From Chitinophaga agri (GTDB taxonomy: Bacteria > Bacteroidota > Bacteroidia > Chitinophagales > Chitinophagaceae), in the NCBI RefSeq assembly GCF_010093065.1, contig NZ_CP048113.1, forward strand, positions 4,526,001-4,590,000: a stretch of 64,000 nucleotides of DNA. The letters run 5' to 3'. The position numbers were made by a program, and so were the translations under genes. Shown piece by piece: positions 1 to 9,060 of the stretch. Numbering within the stretch: the stretch's first letter is position 1; the number at the start of each line of letters is the position of its first letter. Below the pieces are notes generated by a model that did not search any database, was not told the origin of the DNA, and saw only the letters and a program-made list of their open reading frames with translations.

Positions 1-1058
1 TTCTCGCCAGCACCGGACAAAGCCACGTTAGTGTTAACTGCTTTACCCAGGTCAAAGAATTTTTTAACGTTGTCTGTCTGTGCGCTGTAAGCCTTTTTCA
101 GTCTTACACCGTTGATAGACTGACCCCATTCTTCTTCAACACCAGTGAACGGACGTCCCCAGCTGAAGTTTTCCCTAGGATCTGCGTCGAACCCGTCAGC
201 ACCATTATAATAACCCTGACCATATTTGTTCTGGAAGTCAGGCAGCTTCGCAATGTTAGAGAAGGTAACAGCAGAAGCTACAGTCACTTCATTTTTCTTA
301 TTACCACCTTTCTTACCTTTTTTGGTAGTGATGATCAACGCACCGTTAGATGCACGGGAACCGTACAGTGCCGCAGCCGCAGGGCCTTTCAGCACGGTTA
401 CAGACTCGATATCTTCAGGGTTCAGGTCATTACCACGGTTACCGAAGTCGGTAGAGGAAAGGCTGTTATCACCACCATTGATGCTGGAGTTGTCAATAGG
501 CATACCATCTACAACCATCAGCGCCTGGTTGTTACCAGTGATGGAAGAACCACCTCTTAATACGATTCTGGAAGAAGATCCAGGAGCGTTCGCACTTGTA
601 CCAATGTTCACACCCGCAATCTTACCTGCGAGACCATTCAGTGCACTTGTACTCTGACCTTTGGTCAGCTCATCAGTCTTAATTGTTGGTGCTGCGTAAC
701 CCAGGGATGATTTGTCACGACGGATCGCGTTAGCGGTTACTACAGTTTCAGTAAGTTTTGTTACATCAGGATATAAAACTACGTTGTGTTTAGTACCACT
801 ACCGAGTTTTAACTCCTGGTCTTTCATACCGACAAATTTCACAGTTAGGGCGGTAGCTCCCGCTGGTACCTGAATGGTATACTCTCCATTCATGTTTGTC
901 ACAGTACCAGTCGTTGTACCTTTTACAATTACTGTAGCGCCGATCACCGGACTTCCATCATCAGAGGAAGTAACCTTCCCTGTAATGGGGCGAGTCTGCG
1001 CAACCACCTGTCCAACTACCACGATAGAGGGCAGGAGGAAAAATAAACTTTTCCTCAT
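1..1058 (-). CDS. SusC/RagA-family TonB-dependent outer membrane transporter (N-terminal part, runs off window)
   Basis: About 352 codons are visible; the rest of the gene lies left of the window. The product begins MRKSLFFLLP with a signal peptide ending near VVAQ. A carboxypeptidase-regulatory-like beta-sandwich follows (RPITGKVTSSDDGSPVIGAT, roughly residues 22-105), then a TonB-dependent plug with the SusC signatures LNGLAGKIAGVNI, VVDGMPIDN, DIESVTVLKGPAAAALYG and NGALIITTKKGK. Such proteins form the outer-membrane channel of SusCD uptake systems for glycans or peptides and are energised by TonB-ExbBD. The SusD partner would lie downstream, outside the window. The substrate cannot be told from this part. 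Confidence 0.93.
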   Translation of the reverse strand, partial: MRKSLFFLLPSIVVVGQVVAQTRPITGKVTSSDDGSPVIGATVIVKGTTTGTVTNMNGEYTIQVPAGATALTVKFVGMKDQELKLGSGTKHNVVLYPDVTKLTETVVTANAIRRDKSSLGYAAPTIKTDELTKGQSTSALNGLAGKIAGVNIGTSANAPGSSSRIVLRGGSSITGNNQALMVVDGMPIDNSSINGGDNSLSSTDFGNRGNDLNPEDIESVTVLKGPAAAALYGSRASNGALIITTKKGKKGGNKKNEVTVASAVTFSNIAKLPDFQNKYGQGYYNGADGFDADPRENFSWGRPFTGVEEEWGQSINGVRLKKAYSAQTDNVKKFFDLGKAVNTNVALSGAGE

Positions 1059-1272
1059 AAGCTTTGTTGTTTCTGGTTGTTTAGTTTAAATATTCAATGA
1101 ATAGAAAAAACTCTTCTCAGGCAACCGACCACTGGCTCTGAAATAGCTGTCCTACGTTGATTAAAAACTTTGTTGATAAAATCAATTACATCTACTGGTT
1201 CCCCGCGATCGTCATAACGATTTAGTTGTCCTGGAAAATCCTTGAATTAGTATATAGAGGGTGAGAAGCCTT

Positions 1273-1290
1273 TCACAGGTCTTTTCTCAT
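1273..1290 (-). promoter_or_regulatory. Possible micro-ORF (MRKDL-stop) in the susC leader
   Basis: This is ATG AGA AAA GAC CTG TGA, lying 232 nt upstream of the susC ATG. Its surroundings resemble the real susC start: both have AAACAACAAAG and then GCTTATGAG(G/A)AAAAG. It may be a leader peptide or a decayed duplicate of the gene start. Translation is not demonstrated. Confidence 0.25.
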
Positions 1291-1332
1291 AAGCATTTAC
1301 CCTTCTTTGTTGTTTAACTTAATTTTAACGTT

Positions 1333-1340
1333 CAAATATA
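1333..1340 (-). promoter_or_regulatory. Candidate -7 box for susC
   Basis: TATATTTG on the minus strand matches the Bacteroidota -7 consensus TAnnTTTG. No good TTTG -33 element is seen at the right distance. If used, the susC leader would be about 270 nt and would include the micro-ORF at 1273-1290. The rest of the 1059-1651 gap is AT-rich and shows no clear gene. Confidence 0.35.
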
Positions 1341-1651
1341 AATTAATTAACAATAATTTCTGTGAAAATAGGCCAACAAATTATATGTTACAACACCCCT
1401 TTAACAGTTTTTTAACATAACGTAAAAAACATTATTTGTAATAATCAAAATTTGTTACACATATGTGTTATGGGTTTATAGGGTCAAAAATAATTTACTA
1501 CAATAAGTAAGGCCAACAGTTTAAAAAAGGCAGGTGATAGGAATACCACCTGCGCGCTCATCAACCAAAATCTAAATCCGGGTTTTGTTCCGAATCTAAA
1601 TAAAAGCTAAGCTGCATCACTGCAACAATATCGTAAGTGAAAGGGCAATAT

Positions 1652-2344
1652 TCAGGAAAGACTCAGCGGCTGCGCCTTGAGCAGCTCCAGCAACGTCTCA
1701 TAGATATCTTCATTCCTGTTATTATACCGGAATTCACATTCCTTCAGATGGAGATAGACTGTACTGCGGTTCAATCCCTTGAACTTAGCCAGCCTGTGCT
1801 TCGTTAAGCCCCAGAATGCATCCACATCATCTGCAATAGTAACTGCTCCCTCATTCTCGAGGTTATACAGGCGATATTGCCCCAGATCAACTACATTGCT
1901 GAACCTGCGGATCTTCTCGGCGGCTCCCTGCATCTCCAGGATAGAACGGCTGCTCCTGACTACAGAATGGATCATAGAACGGCTTACATCAGGCAGTATC
2001 TCCGTATGCAACCGGTCCGAAGAACGGTAAATACCAAATACTACCGGCTTTACGGCGCGGCCTACTTCTGTTTTTACGGAGACATCTCCTTCTTCCAAGG
2101 AAGGCGCATGAGTAACATTACGGGCAGGAGCTACAGTACGGTTGTGATTGTCAGAGGGCGATAAAGACTCACAGTGACGGGCGATCTGTTGGCGGATCTT
2201 CTTGAGATAACTATTTACTGTTACCCGGCTTACTCCACTTATGTTGGCGATCTGAGTGGCGGTAAGGTCCTCGGCAAATAAACGCAGTATCTCCTTAAAT
2301 TTACGCTCAGAAAGGTGAGCGCCCTTTAAGTATTTGTTTTTCAT
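1652..2344 (-). CDS. IS1595-type transposase relative lacking catalytic residues (probably domesticated)
   Basis: This 230-aa product has an N-terminal helix-turn-helix (about residues 10-55, LTATQIANISGVSRVTVNSY) and a C-terminal block typical of IS1595/ISXO2-like transposases (VDAFWGLTKHRLAKFKGL, then YLHLKECEFRYNNR, residues 174-210). The middle keeps family landmarks (VVFGIYR at 101-107, TEILPD at 114-119). The expected acidic positions look lost: the usual DES-type motif before VFG reads KTEVG, the SDGW motif reads LEMQG, and NGIE reads DDVD. I see no terminal inverted repeats or target duplication. The frame is intact, which suggests a retained DNA-binding role. It lies directly upstream of susC on the same strand. 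The family is recognised from memory; loss of activity and regulatory use are inferred. Confidence 0.7.
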   Translation of the reverse strand: MKNKYLKGAHLSERKFKEILRLFAEDLTATQIANISGVSRVTVNSYLKKIRQQIARHCESLSPSDNHNRTVAPARNVTHAPSLEEGDVSVKTEVGRAVKPVVFGIYRSSDRLHTEILPDVSRSMIHSVVRSSRSILEMQGAAEKIRRFSNVVDLGQYRLYNLENEGAVTIADDVDAFWGLTKHRLAKFKGLNRSTVYLHLKECEFRYNNRNEDIYETLLELLKAQPLSLS

Positions 2345-2465
2345 GAACTAAAAGAGGTTAGAATGGCATTATAAACCTCTTACTTTTTACCGGGTATGTA
2401 ACGCCCTTTTATACAAGCGGCGAATAAGGGGGGATGAATGCAGCCCACTAGATTATTTGGATATA

Positions 2466-2508
2466 ACAAAAACGCTCAATACTGATAATCATGTATTGAG
2501 CGTTTCCA
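2466..2508 (-). terminator. Terminator after the RND exporter gene
   Basis: A perfect 13-bp stem (2470-2482 with 2493-2505, AAACGCTCAATAC) encloses a 10-nt loop. On the minus strand it is followed by TTTTTG. It sits about 25 nt past the stop of the exporter gene. Confidence 0.75.
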
Positions 2509-2531
2509 ACATATGTTCAAACTATGCTTGT

Positions 2532-4952
2532 CTAGTCTTCTTTTTCCCTTTCTCTCAGCCCAAGCTCTGACATATCCATGTCTGCCTCTTCATCAAGCGT
2601 ATTCCACAATTCCTTCTTCTTCGCCTTCTTCAGCAACGCCTTTTCCATCCACAACAGCAACGCCGGCAAAATAGTCAGGTTCGTTACCATCGCCATTAAT
2701 AATGTCAGTGATGTTAGCCAGCCCAATGCCTTCGTTCCTCCAAACTCAGAGAAACTGAAGATCATGAAACCTGCCAGCAGGATCAGGGAAGTATAAATGA
2801 TACTCAGCCCTGTCTCGTGAATAGTCTGTTTCACCGTGGCCGAAATGTCCAGGTTATGATGTGGCAACTCCTGCTTGAAGTTAACCAGGAAACGAATCGT
2901 CACATCAATAGCTATACCCAGCGCCACGCTGAACACCAGCACCGTCGATGGCTTCAATGGTATATCCAGCCAGCCCATTACACCTGCGGTAACTGCCAGC
3001 GGGATAATATTCGGGATCAGTGATATCAGCAGCATTCTCCAGGACCGGAACAGGTACAGCATACAGAAAATGATCAGCACAAACGCCAGCAGGATACTCT
3101 CTGTCAGACCATTGATGATGAAACGACTTCCCTCCAGGAAGATCACACTTGTACCTGTGAAGCTTACCTTATATTGTGCAGTATCAAAGATCTCATCTAC
3201 CTGCGGACGTAAAGAGTCCAGCAACACCGGCAGCTTCGCTGACCCTACATCAGCCATGTTCACGCTCATACGGGCTACCTGCCTTGTGCTATCCATAAAT
3301 GAAGAAACCAGTTTCGTAAATGCCGACGCATTACCCGCCGCATTATTCCCCCCCTTCATACGCAGATAAGGCGCCAGGAAACCTATATCGAACTGGTTAG
3401 GTATCGCATAGTTGGAACTGTCTCCATTATAATAGGCCTGTTTTGCAAACTTGATCCCCTCAGCAACTGACAACGGCCGTGCAAAGTCCGGCTGTGCTGC
3501 GATCAGCTGAGACAGCTGGTCCAGTTTCTCCAGTGTCTTCAGGTTCACTACTCCATTCTTCTTCTTTGTATCCACCGCTATCTCCAGTGGCATTACTCCC
3601 TTAAAGTTCTGTTCGAAAAATTTCAGGTCGGTATATAACTTATCACTCTTTGGAATGTCATCCAGCATGTGCGCTTCTGACTTCAGCTTCAGCATCCCCA
3701 CCACAGCACCTGCTACCAGCACCACCGTCACTCCATACACCCAGGCACGGTACTGGAATACCAGCGCTGTCAATCCGTCCAGCAGGGCACGGAATGTACG
3801 GTTGTTCATGTAGTTGGTATGCTTCGTCTTCGGAGCCGGCAGATAACTCAGCACTGAAGGCAGGAAGATGAAAGAGATCGCAAAGATCAGCATGATGTTC
3901 AACCCGGCCACCACACCAAATTCCTTCAGCAGGGAACTCTTGGTAAAACAGAACACTCCGAAACCAATAGCAGCCGTCAGGTTGGTGAACAGGGTCACAA
4001 TACCCATACGCTGTATCATATGCACCAGCGCCCTCGTCTTGTTCCCATCCTTCGCATATTCCGTATGATACTTATTCAGAAAATATACACAGTTCGGAAT
4101 ACCGATCACCACGATCAATGGTGGGATCAGCCCTGTCAGTAAAGTGATCTTGTACCCCAGCAACACAATCGTCGCGACTGACCAGATCACTCCAATGGCC
4201 ACAACGATCATCGACATCAGCACCGCACTGAAGGAGCGGAAGAAGATCAGCAGAATGATAGCTGTCAGCACAAAAGACAGTTTCAGGAACAGGTCCAGTT
4301 CTTTCTTTACTTTATTCGCCATCAGCGTACGGATCAGCGGCAATCCGCTCATACGTACCTCTGTATGATGTTTTTCTCCGAATGCCTCACCCAGCTTCAT
4401 CACGTTCTCTACCACTTCGCTACGGCGGGGTGTCATCATCACGCCTTTCTGGATGTTGACCATCAGCAGGTAGGCATGTGTATGCGGATTATACAGTAGT
4501 CCTTTGTAGAAGGGAAGGGAATTTAATTTACCGGACAGACTGTCCAGCACCACCTGTTGCTGCAGGTCTCCCTGGAAAAGCGGTTCGGCCGACAGCTTAC
4601 GGGTGCTGTCATTTTTTACCAGGTTAATAGCAAAAGGTACACTCAGTACATTCTCAACAAACTCCACCTTTTTCAGATCCTCATTCAGCTTCACATAGTC
4701 ATGAAAGAAATCTTTCTGAAAGAAACTATCTGTCTGCACGCCGATCACCATCATATTACCATCCTCTCCGAATAAATTACGGAACTGGACATATTCCTTA
4801 TATTTCGCATTATCCAGCGGGATAGATTTGTTGGCCTCATAGGAGAGCTCTACTTTGCTGGCGAAATAGGTCATCACTGCAGTGCCCAACAGTAATAAGA
4901 CCAGGAGTGGTAAACGAAATTTTAATACGAATCCTGCTAAGCGTTGCCACAT
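2532..4952 (-). CDS. RND/MMPL-family exporter (hydrophobe/amphiphile type)
   Basis: This 806-aa inner-membrane protein has the duplicated RND layout. TM1 (about 10-32) is followed by a large periplasmic loop, a block of helices (about 220-385) with VVIGIPNCVYFLNKYHTEY, a second TM start (about 400-425), a second periplasmic loop, and a final helix block (about 630-775) with ALGIAIDVTIRFLVNF. Each GI(P/A)..(V/I).FL.N..E segment corresponds to the proton-relay helix region of MMPL/sterol-sensing-like transporters. Such single-chain exporters move lipids or hydrophobic compounds by proton-motive force. It is transcribed alone and ends in its own terminator. No membrane-fusion or outer-membrane partner is adjacent, so the substrate is unknown. 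Confidence 0.88.
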   Translation of the reverse strand: MWQRLAGFVLKFRLPLLVLLLLGTAVMTYFASKVELSYEANKSIPLDNAKYKEYVQFRNLFGEDGNMMVIGVQTDSFFQKDFFHDYVKLNEDLKKVEFVENVLSVPFAINLVKNDSTRKLSAEPLFQGDLQQQVVLDSLSGKLNSLPFYKGLLYNPHTHAYLLMVNIQKGVMMTPRRSEVVENVMKLGEAFGEKHHTEVRMSGLPLIRTLMANKVKKELDLFLKLSFVLTAIILLIFFRSFSAVLMSMIVVAIGVIWSVATIVLLGYKITLLTGLIPPLIVVIGIPNCVYFLNKYHTEYAKDGNKTRALVHMIQRMGIVTLFTNLTAAIGFGVFCFTKSSLLKEFGVVAGLNIMLIFAISFIFLPSVLSYLPAPKTKHTNYMNNRTFRALLDGLTALVFQYRAWVYGVTVVLVAGAVVGMLKLKSEAHMLDDIPKSDKLYTDLKFFEQNFKGVMPLEIAVDTKKKNGVVNLKTLEKLDQLSQLIAAQPDFARPLSVAEGIKFAKQAYYNGDSSNYAIPNQFDIGFLAPYLRMKGGNNAAGNASAFTKLVSSFMDSTRQVARMSVNMADVGSAKLPVLLDSLRPQVDEIFDTAQYKVSFTGTSVIFLEGSRFIINGLTESILLAFVLIIFCMLYLFRSWRMLLISLIPNIIPLAVTAGVMGWLDIPLKPSTVLVFSVALGIAIDVTIRFLVNFKQELPHHNLDISATVKQTIHETGLSIIYTSLILLAGFMIFSFSEFGGTKALGWLTSLTLLMAMVTNLTILPALLLWMEKALLKKAKKKELWNTLDEEADMDMSELGLREREKED

Positions 4953-5008
4953 ACGCGTCGTTGTAATTTTAGTAGGGCGTAAAGGTAATCAAAGTAATAA
5001 CATATAAC

Positions 5009-5016
5009 TATTTTTG
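5009..5016 (+). promoter_or_regulatory. -7 box placed 5 nt before the porZ ATG
   Basis: TATTTTTG matches the Bacteroidota -7 consensus. The A of the ATG is 5 nt after the last base of the box, so a transcript from it would be leaderless or nearly so. No clear -33 element is seen. Confidence 0.35.
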
Positions 5017-5020
5017 ATGC

Positions 5021-7318
5021 ATGTACCGTTTTCTGACATCCCTTTATGCCATGCTTTGCCTATCCTGCGTGAACGCCCTGGAAACACATGCGCAGCAATC
5101 GTCCGCCGGCACTTATATTGGTCAGTGGAGTGATCATCTTCCATGGCGCCCCGCGGTCGCTGTAGCTGTCAGCCGTGACCGTGTGTATTGTGCATCGTCA
5201 CAGGGACTGACCTCCGTCCTTACCTCACCGGAAGATGGCCCCGAACTAAGCCGGTACAGTAAAGTAAACGGACTCCATGACGTGGGCATCAGTACCATCG
5301 CTGCAAATGATGACGCCCTCCTGGTCGCATATCAGAACAGTAATATAGACCTCCTCAGCGGCAATACGGTCTACAATATTCCTGACCTCATGCGCAAACA
5401 GGTCGCTGCCGATAAATCTATCTTTCGCATCTTCCTTCGTAACAATAAAGCATACCTCTGTACCGGCCTGGGCATCGTTGTCCTGAATACTGCCATTCCG
5501 GAAGTCGAGGCCACCTATGTCATTGGCAGTACCGGCGCGTATACTCCTGTATATGCACTGGCCATTGCCGGCAACAGCTTCTTCGCTGCTACAGCTGAAG
5601 GGGTCAGGAAGGCACCAGTAAATAGTAACAATCTCGCTGACTTCCGCAACTGGTCATCGCTTTCAGATGGCCTTTCCGCCGATACCGTACAGGAACTAAC
5701 CGCTTTCGGCAATCAGCTGATCTGCCGTCAGCGACAACAACTATTCAAATTTGTCAATAATACCTGGATACCCTGGTATACCGCCAGTCAGACTATCAGC
5801 AGCATAGCTGTATACGACAATCAGCTGTATGTCTGTGAACAACAGCAAGGTGCTGCGCGTGTCCTTTCACTGGATGCCAACGCTACTCCTCTAACTACCT
5901 TTCAGGACAAGCTACTGCAGGCCCCCTTACAGATAGCTGGTACCGCGGACGCCATCTGGCTGGCAGATGCCATCTCTGGTCTGGTGGAATACAACAAGAC
6001 AACTGGTGACTACACCGAAGTGAATCCCAATGCACCTGCAGGTATCATTACCGGCGACCTGCTTTTCTCCGGTAGCACGCTGTTTGCCGCTCCTGGTACA
6101 ATTACGCCCAACTGGAAAGCAGGAGGGAACCGGGAAGGATATCACACTGCCAGCAACGGTACATGGCACACCACCGTCAACTGGCCAGATTCCCTGCACG
6201 ATATCATCACGCTCGCAGCAGACAGGAACAACCTCTATCTCGGTTCCTTCGGCGGTGGACTGGCCCGCGTAACTGATGGCAAACTGACGGTGTTCAAACA
6301 AGGTATACTGCCAGCTGCTACCAATGACCGCACAGCATACAATGTCAGCGGACTCACTACTGACGCTGCCGGCAATCTCTGGGTAGCGGTCTACGGTGCA
6401 GACAACAACCTCCTGCTCAAAAAACCGGATGATTCCTGGGTATCGTTCAGAAGTCCCTATGTCATGACCGGCAACGCTATTTCCCAGTTGCTGGTGGACG
6501 ACTACGGCCTGGTATACATCGTATCCCCGCAAGGCAACGGCCTCTATATACTGAACACTAACAATACGCCTGATAATAAAAATGATGATCAATGGCGGCA
6601 GTACCGGCTGGGCGCAGCCCAGGGAAATCTGCCCTCCAATGACGTTCATTGTCTCGCGAAAGACAGGAATGGCAGTGTATGGGTAGGTACTGCCAGAGGT
6701 ATCGCCGTGATCAACTGCCCGGGAAGCGCAGCTACTGAAGGCTGTAACGCCATTTTACCGATTGTTAAGCAGGACAATTTTGCCGGGTACCTCTTCCAGG
6801 ATGAACAGGTGACCACTATCGCCACTGATGGCGCCAACCGCAAATGGGTAGGTACCTATAATGGCGCCTGGCTGGTAAGTGAAGATGGAGAAAAGATCAT
6901 CGAACATTTTAATATTGGCAACAGTCCACTTCCTGACAATCACATTTACCGCATTACCATAGATCCTGCAACCGGCGAGATCTACTTTGCCACCGCCAGG
7001 GGGCTGGTGTCATGGCATGGCACGGCTACGGCACCAGCTGGTCAGCTGCAGAGAGATGCCGTACTCGTATTCCCGAATCCTGTAAAACATGACTACACGG
7101 GTCCTATCGCTATCCGTGGCCTGGTAGACAACACCCGCATAAAGATCACTGACATCAGTGGCAGAATGGTATTCCAGACCAGGGCCTTCGGTGGACAAGC
7201 CATATGGAACGGGTTGGATTATACCGGTCACCGGCCACAGTCAGGTGTATACCTGGTATTTGCTACCAGCGAAACGGGAGGGGAGCATGTGGTGACGAAG
7301 ATCGTATTTATCAATTAA
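5021..7318 (+). CDS. porZ: PorZ-like type IX secretion protein with beta-propeller and C-terminal sorting domain
   Basis: This 765-aa exported protein has a signal peptide (about 1-24, ending THAQ). An N-terminal region matches the PorZ propeller (HLPWRPAVAVAVSRDRVYCA, KVNGLHDVGISTI, NSNIDLLSG). Further propeller blades carry repeated LWVAVYG, VWVGTARGIAV and KWVGTYNGAW motifs. Residues about 690-765 look like a T9SS C-terminal sorting domain (FPNPVKHDY, IKITDISGRMV, SGVYLV). PorZ is part of the cell-surface attachment complex that processes and anchors T9SS cargo to anionic LPS. It is followed 40 nt later by recO, a pairing common in Bacteroidota. The gene name rests on domain order and context. 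Confidence 0.82.
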   Translation: MYRFLTSLYAMLCLSCVNALETHAQQSSAGTYIGQWSDHLPWRPAVAVAVSRDRVYCASSQGLTSVLTSPEDGPELSRYSKVNGLHDVGISTIAANDDALLVAYQNSNIDLLSGNTVYNIPDLMRKQVAADKSIFRIFLRNNKAYLCTGLGIVVLNTAIPEVEATYVIGSTGAYTPVYALAIAGNSFFAATAEGVRKAPVNSNNLADFRNWSSLSDGLSADTVQELTAFGNQLICRQRQQLFKFVNNTWIPWYTASQTISSIAVYDNQLYVCEQQQGAARVLSLDANATPLTTFQDKLLQAPLQIAGTADAIWLADAISGLVEYNKTTGDYTEVNPNAPAGIITGDLLFSGSTLFAAPGTITPNWKAGGNREGYHTASNGTWHTTVNWPDSLHDIITLAADRNNLYLGSFGGGLARVTDGKLTVFKQGILPAATNDRTAYNVSGLTTDAAGNLWVAVYGADNNLLLKKPDDSWVSFRSPYVMTGNAISQLLVDDYGLVYIVSPQGNGLYILNTNNTPDNKNDDQWRQYRLGAAQGNLPSNDVHCLAKDRNGSVWVGTARGIAVINCPGSAATEGCNAILPIVKQDNFAGYLFQDEQVTTIATDGANRKWVGTYNGAWLVSEDGEKIIEHFNIGNSPLPDNHIYRITIDPATGEIYFATARGLVSWHGTATAPAGQLQRDAVLVFPNPVKHDYTGPIAIRGLVDNTRIKITDISGRMVFQTRAFGGQAIWNGLDYTGHRPQSGVYLVFATSETGGEHVVTKIVFIN

Positions 7319-7331
7319 CGCAGGCTAATCG

Positions 7332-7339
7332 TACATTTG
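7332..7339 (+). promoter_or_regulatory. Candidate -7 box for recO
   Basis: TACATTTG lies in the porZ-recO gap, 20 nt before the recO ATG. It could give recO its own transcript in addition to read-through from porZ. The -33 element is weak. Confidence 0.35.
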
Positions 7340-7358
7340 ACATCAGCAGCTGCAAGTT

Positions 7359-8090
7359 ATGTTACATAAGACCCGGGGAATTGTATTAAAAACCATCAAA
7401 TACGGCGATACCAGTGCCATCGTCAATATATTCACTGAACTCTTCGGGGTACAATCCTATATGGTGAATGGGGTACGCTCATCGAAACCCAAAGCCAGGG
7501 GCAATCTCCTCCAACCGGGTAACATACTCGAACTGGTCGTTTATCATTACGAACAAAAGAGCATCCAGCGCATCTCAGAATTTAAACTGGGTTATATCTA
7601 TACTTCCCTGCATTTCAACATTGTCAAGAACACGGTTGCGCTCTATATGATAGAGCTGCTGCAGAAGAGTCTACGCGAACCGGAACAACAGCCGGACCTG
7701 TATCACTTTTCAGAACAGGCCTTGCAGGCGCTGGATGTGGCTCCGCTACCCATAGCTGCCAATCTACCGCTCTACTTTACATTAAAACTGGCAGAGCATC
7801 TTGGCTTCAGACTCAATGGCAGGTATTCCGAATACGCTCACTATCTTGATCTTCAGGAAGGTTCATTCACGGATCTGCCACCTCACCATAGTAACTACCT
7901 CGATGCCGCTAACAGCGAGATCACGGACAAACTATTCCAGTGTAAAAGCTGGGAGGCACTAGGGGAGATCAATATGAATAAAGACCGGCGCAGAAAGCTC
8001 CTGTACTCATACCTTGATTTCTTTAAACTGCATATGCCGGACTTCCAGGAACTCAATTCTCCTCCTATCCTGCACGAGATACTGGATTAG
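7359..8090 (+). CDS. recO: DNA repair protein RecO
   Basis: The 243-aa product is close to the usual family length. It starts with the RecO OB-fold (LHKTRGIVLKTIKYGDTSAI, VQSYMVNGVRSSKPKARGNL, LQPGNILELVVY; about residues 2-80), followed by the all-helical C-terminal domain. RecO works with RecR and RecF to load RecA on SSB-coated single-stranded DNA during gap repair. The zinc-finger cysteines found in some RecO proteins are absent, as is common in this phylum. Confidence 0.95.
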   Translation: MLHKTRGIVLKTIKYGDTSAIVNIFTELFGVQSYMVNGVRSSKPKARGNLLQPGNILELVVYHYEQKSIQRISEFKLGYIYTSLHFNIVKNTVALYMIELLQKSLREPEQQPDLYHFSEQALQALDVAPLPIAANLPLYFTLKLAEHLGFRLNGRYSEYAHYLDLQEGSFTDLPPHHSNYLDAANSEITDKLFQCKSWEALGEINMNKDRRRKLLYSYLDFFKLHMPDFQELNSPPILHEILD

Positions 8091-8166
8091 GCCATGTTGC
8101 ACACAAGCATCCCGGCCGGGTATAGATCAGTTGCCCGGTCAGCTCATCCCTGTTATAAATGATTTG

Positions 8167-8958
8167 TTATTTACCGTCGTAGATCAGTGAAGCGGTGCTT
8201 CCGTCAAACACGGCATAAGTGAAGTAATTTAACCAGTCGCCCAGGTTAATATAGCGGCTGTCAGGACCAACCTGCAGGTCCAGCGGCAGGTGCCGGTGGC
8301 CGTAAATGAAGTAGTCAAAATGCGCCTGTTGCAGCACCTCTTTACTATGAATGGCCAGCCATTCATTCTCTTCTCCCAGAAATTTTTCCAGTTCCCCACC
8401 GGTAGCAGCGCGGCTTCTGCGACTAAAATAGTTAGCCAAACCAATACCCCAGGAGGGATGTATAAGTGAGAACAACCAGCGGCATACCGGGTTACGAAAC
8501 ACCTTCTTGAGCATTTTATACCCATGATCGCCCGGGCCGAGTCCATCACCATGTCCAATATAAAAACGCTTGCCACCGATCTCATAGGTCTTCGGTTCGT
8601 AGTGTACAGGAATATCCAGCTCTTCTTCAAAATAACCATCCATCCACATATCATGGTTGCCGATAAACACCGTGATCCCGATACCCCGGTCCCGCAGATC
8701 GGCCAGTTTGCCCAGCAGGCGGGTATATCCTTTAGGTACTACTTCTTTGTACTCAAACCAGAAATCGAAAATATCACCTACCAGAAAGATGTGTTCCGCA
8801 TCCTGTGCACAGGCATCGAGCCATTTCACGATACGTCGTTCCCGTTCTCTGCTGGCAGCAGGATTAGGCGTACCCAGGTGAAAATCTGATGCGAAATAAA
8901 CACGTTTGCCTTCCGGAAGAGGAATGGAATAGTCCACTGCGGACAGTCCATGCGCCAT
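8167..8958 (-). CDS. UDP-2,3-diacylglucosamine diphosphatase-like metallophosphoesterase
   Basis: The calcineurin-like motifs are all visible in order: DFHLG, GDIFDFW, GNHDMW, YIGHGDGLGPGD and YGHRH. This order and the FDFWFEY segment match the LpxH family of Bacteroidota, which removes UMP from UDP-2,3-diacylglucosamine in lipid A synthesis at the inner membrane. I chose the ATG giving MAHGLSAVDYSIPL, which puts the first strand at the usual distance. The frame extends upstream through an ATG at 8988 to a GTG at 9024, and those extra residues look non-conserved. It is monocistronic or follows the lipoprotein gene at 9061-9507. Confidence 0.85.
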   Translation of the reverse strand: MAHGLSAVDYSIPLPEGKRVYFASDFHLGTPNPAASRERERRIVKWLDACAQDAEHIFLVGDIFDFWFEYKEVVPKGYTRLLGKLADLRDRGIGITVFIGNHDMWMDGYFEEELDIPVHYEPKTYEIGGKRFYIGHGDGLGPGDHGYKMLKKVFRNPVCRWLFSLIHPSWGIGLANYFSRRSRAATGGELEKFLGEENEWLAIHSKEVLQQAHFDYFIYGHRHLPLDLQVGPDSRYINLGDWLNYFTYAVFDGSTASLIYDGK

Positions 8959-9060
8959 AGCTGATGATATTTTTCCGGTCTGCGCCATCGGGCAACAGAC
9001 CACTGATGATGAAGCGGTTTGCACCGCGAAGTAATAGATAAGTATTTAACAAAACAACCT

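Noticed and set aside
1652..2344. A complete, mobile insertion sequence
   Set aside because: No terminal inverted repeats or target duplication are visible around the gene, and the catalytic motifs look lost.
5927..6649. 240-codon open frame antisense to porZ
   Set aside because: A shadow of a real gene with clear domains; no independent support.
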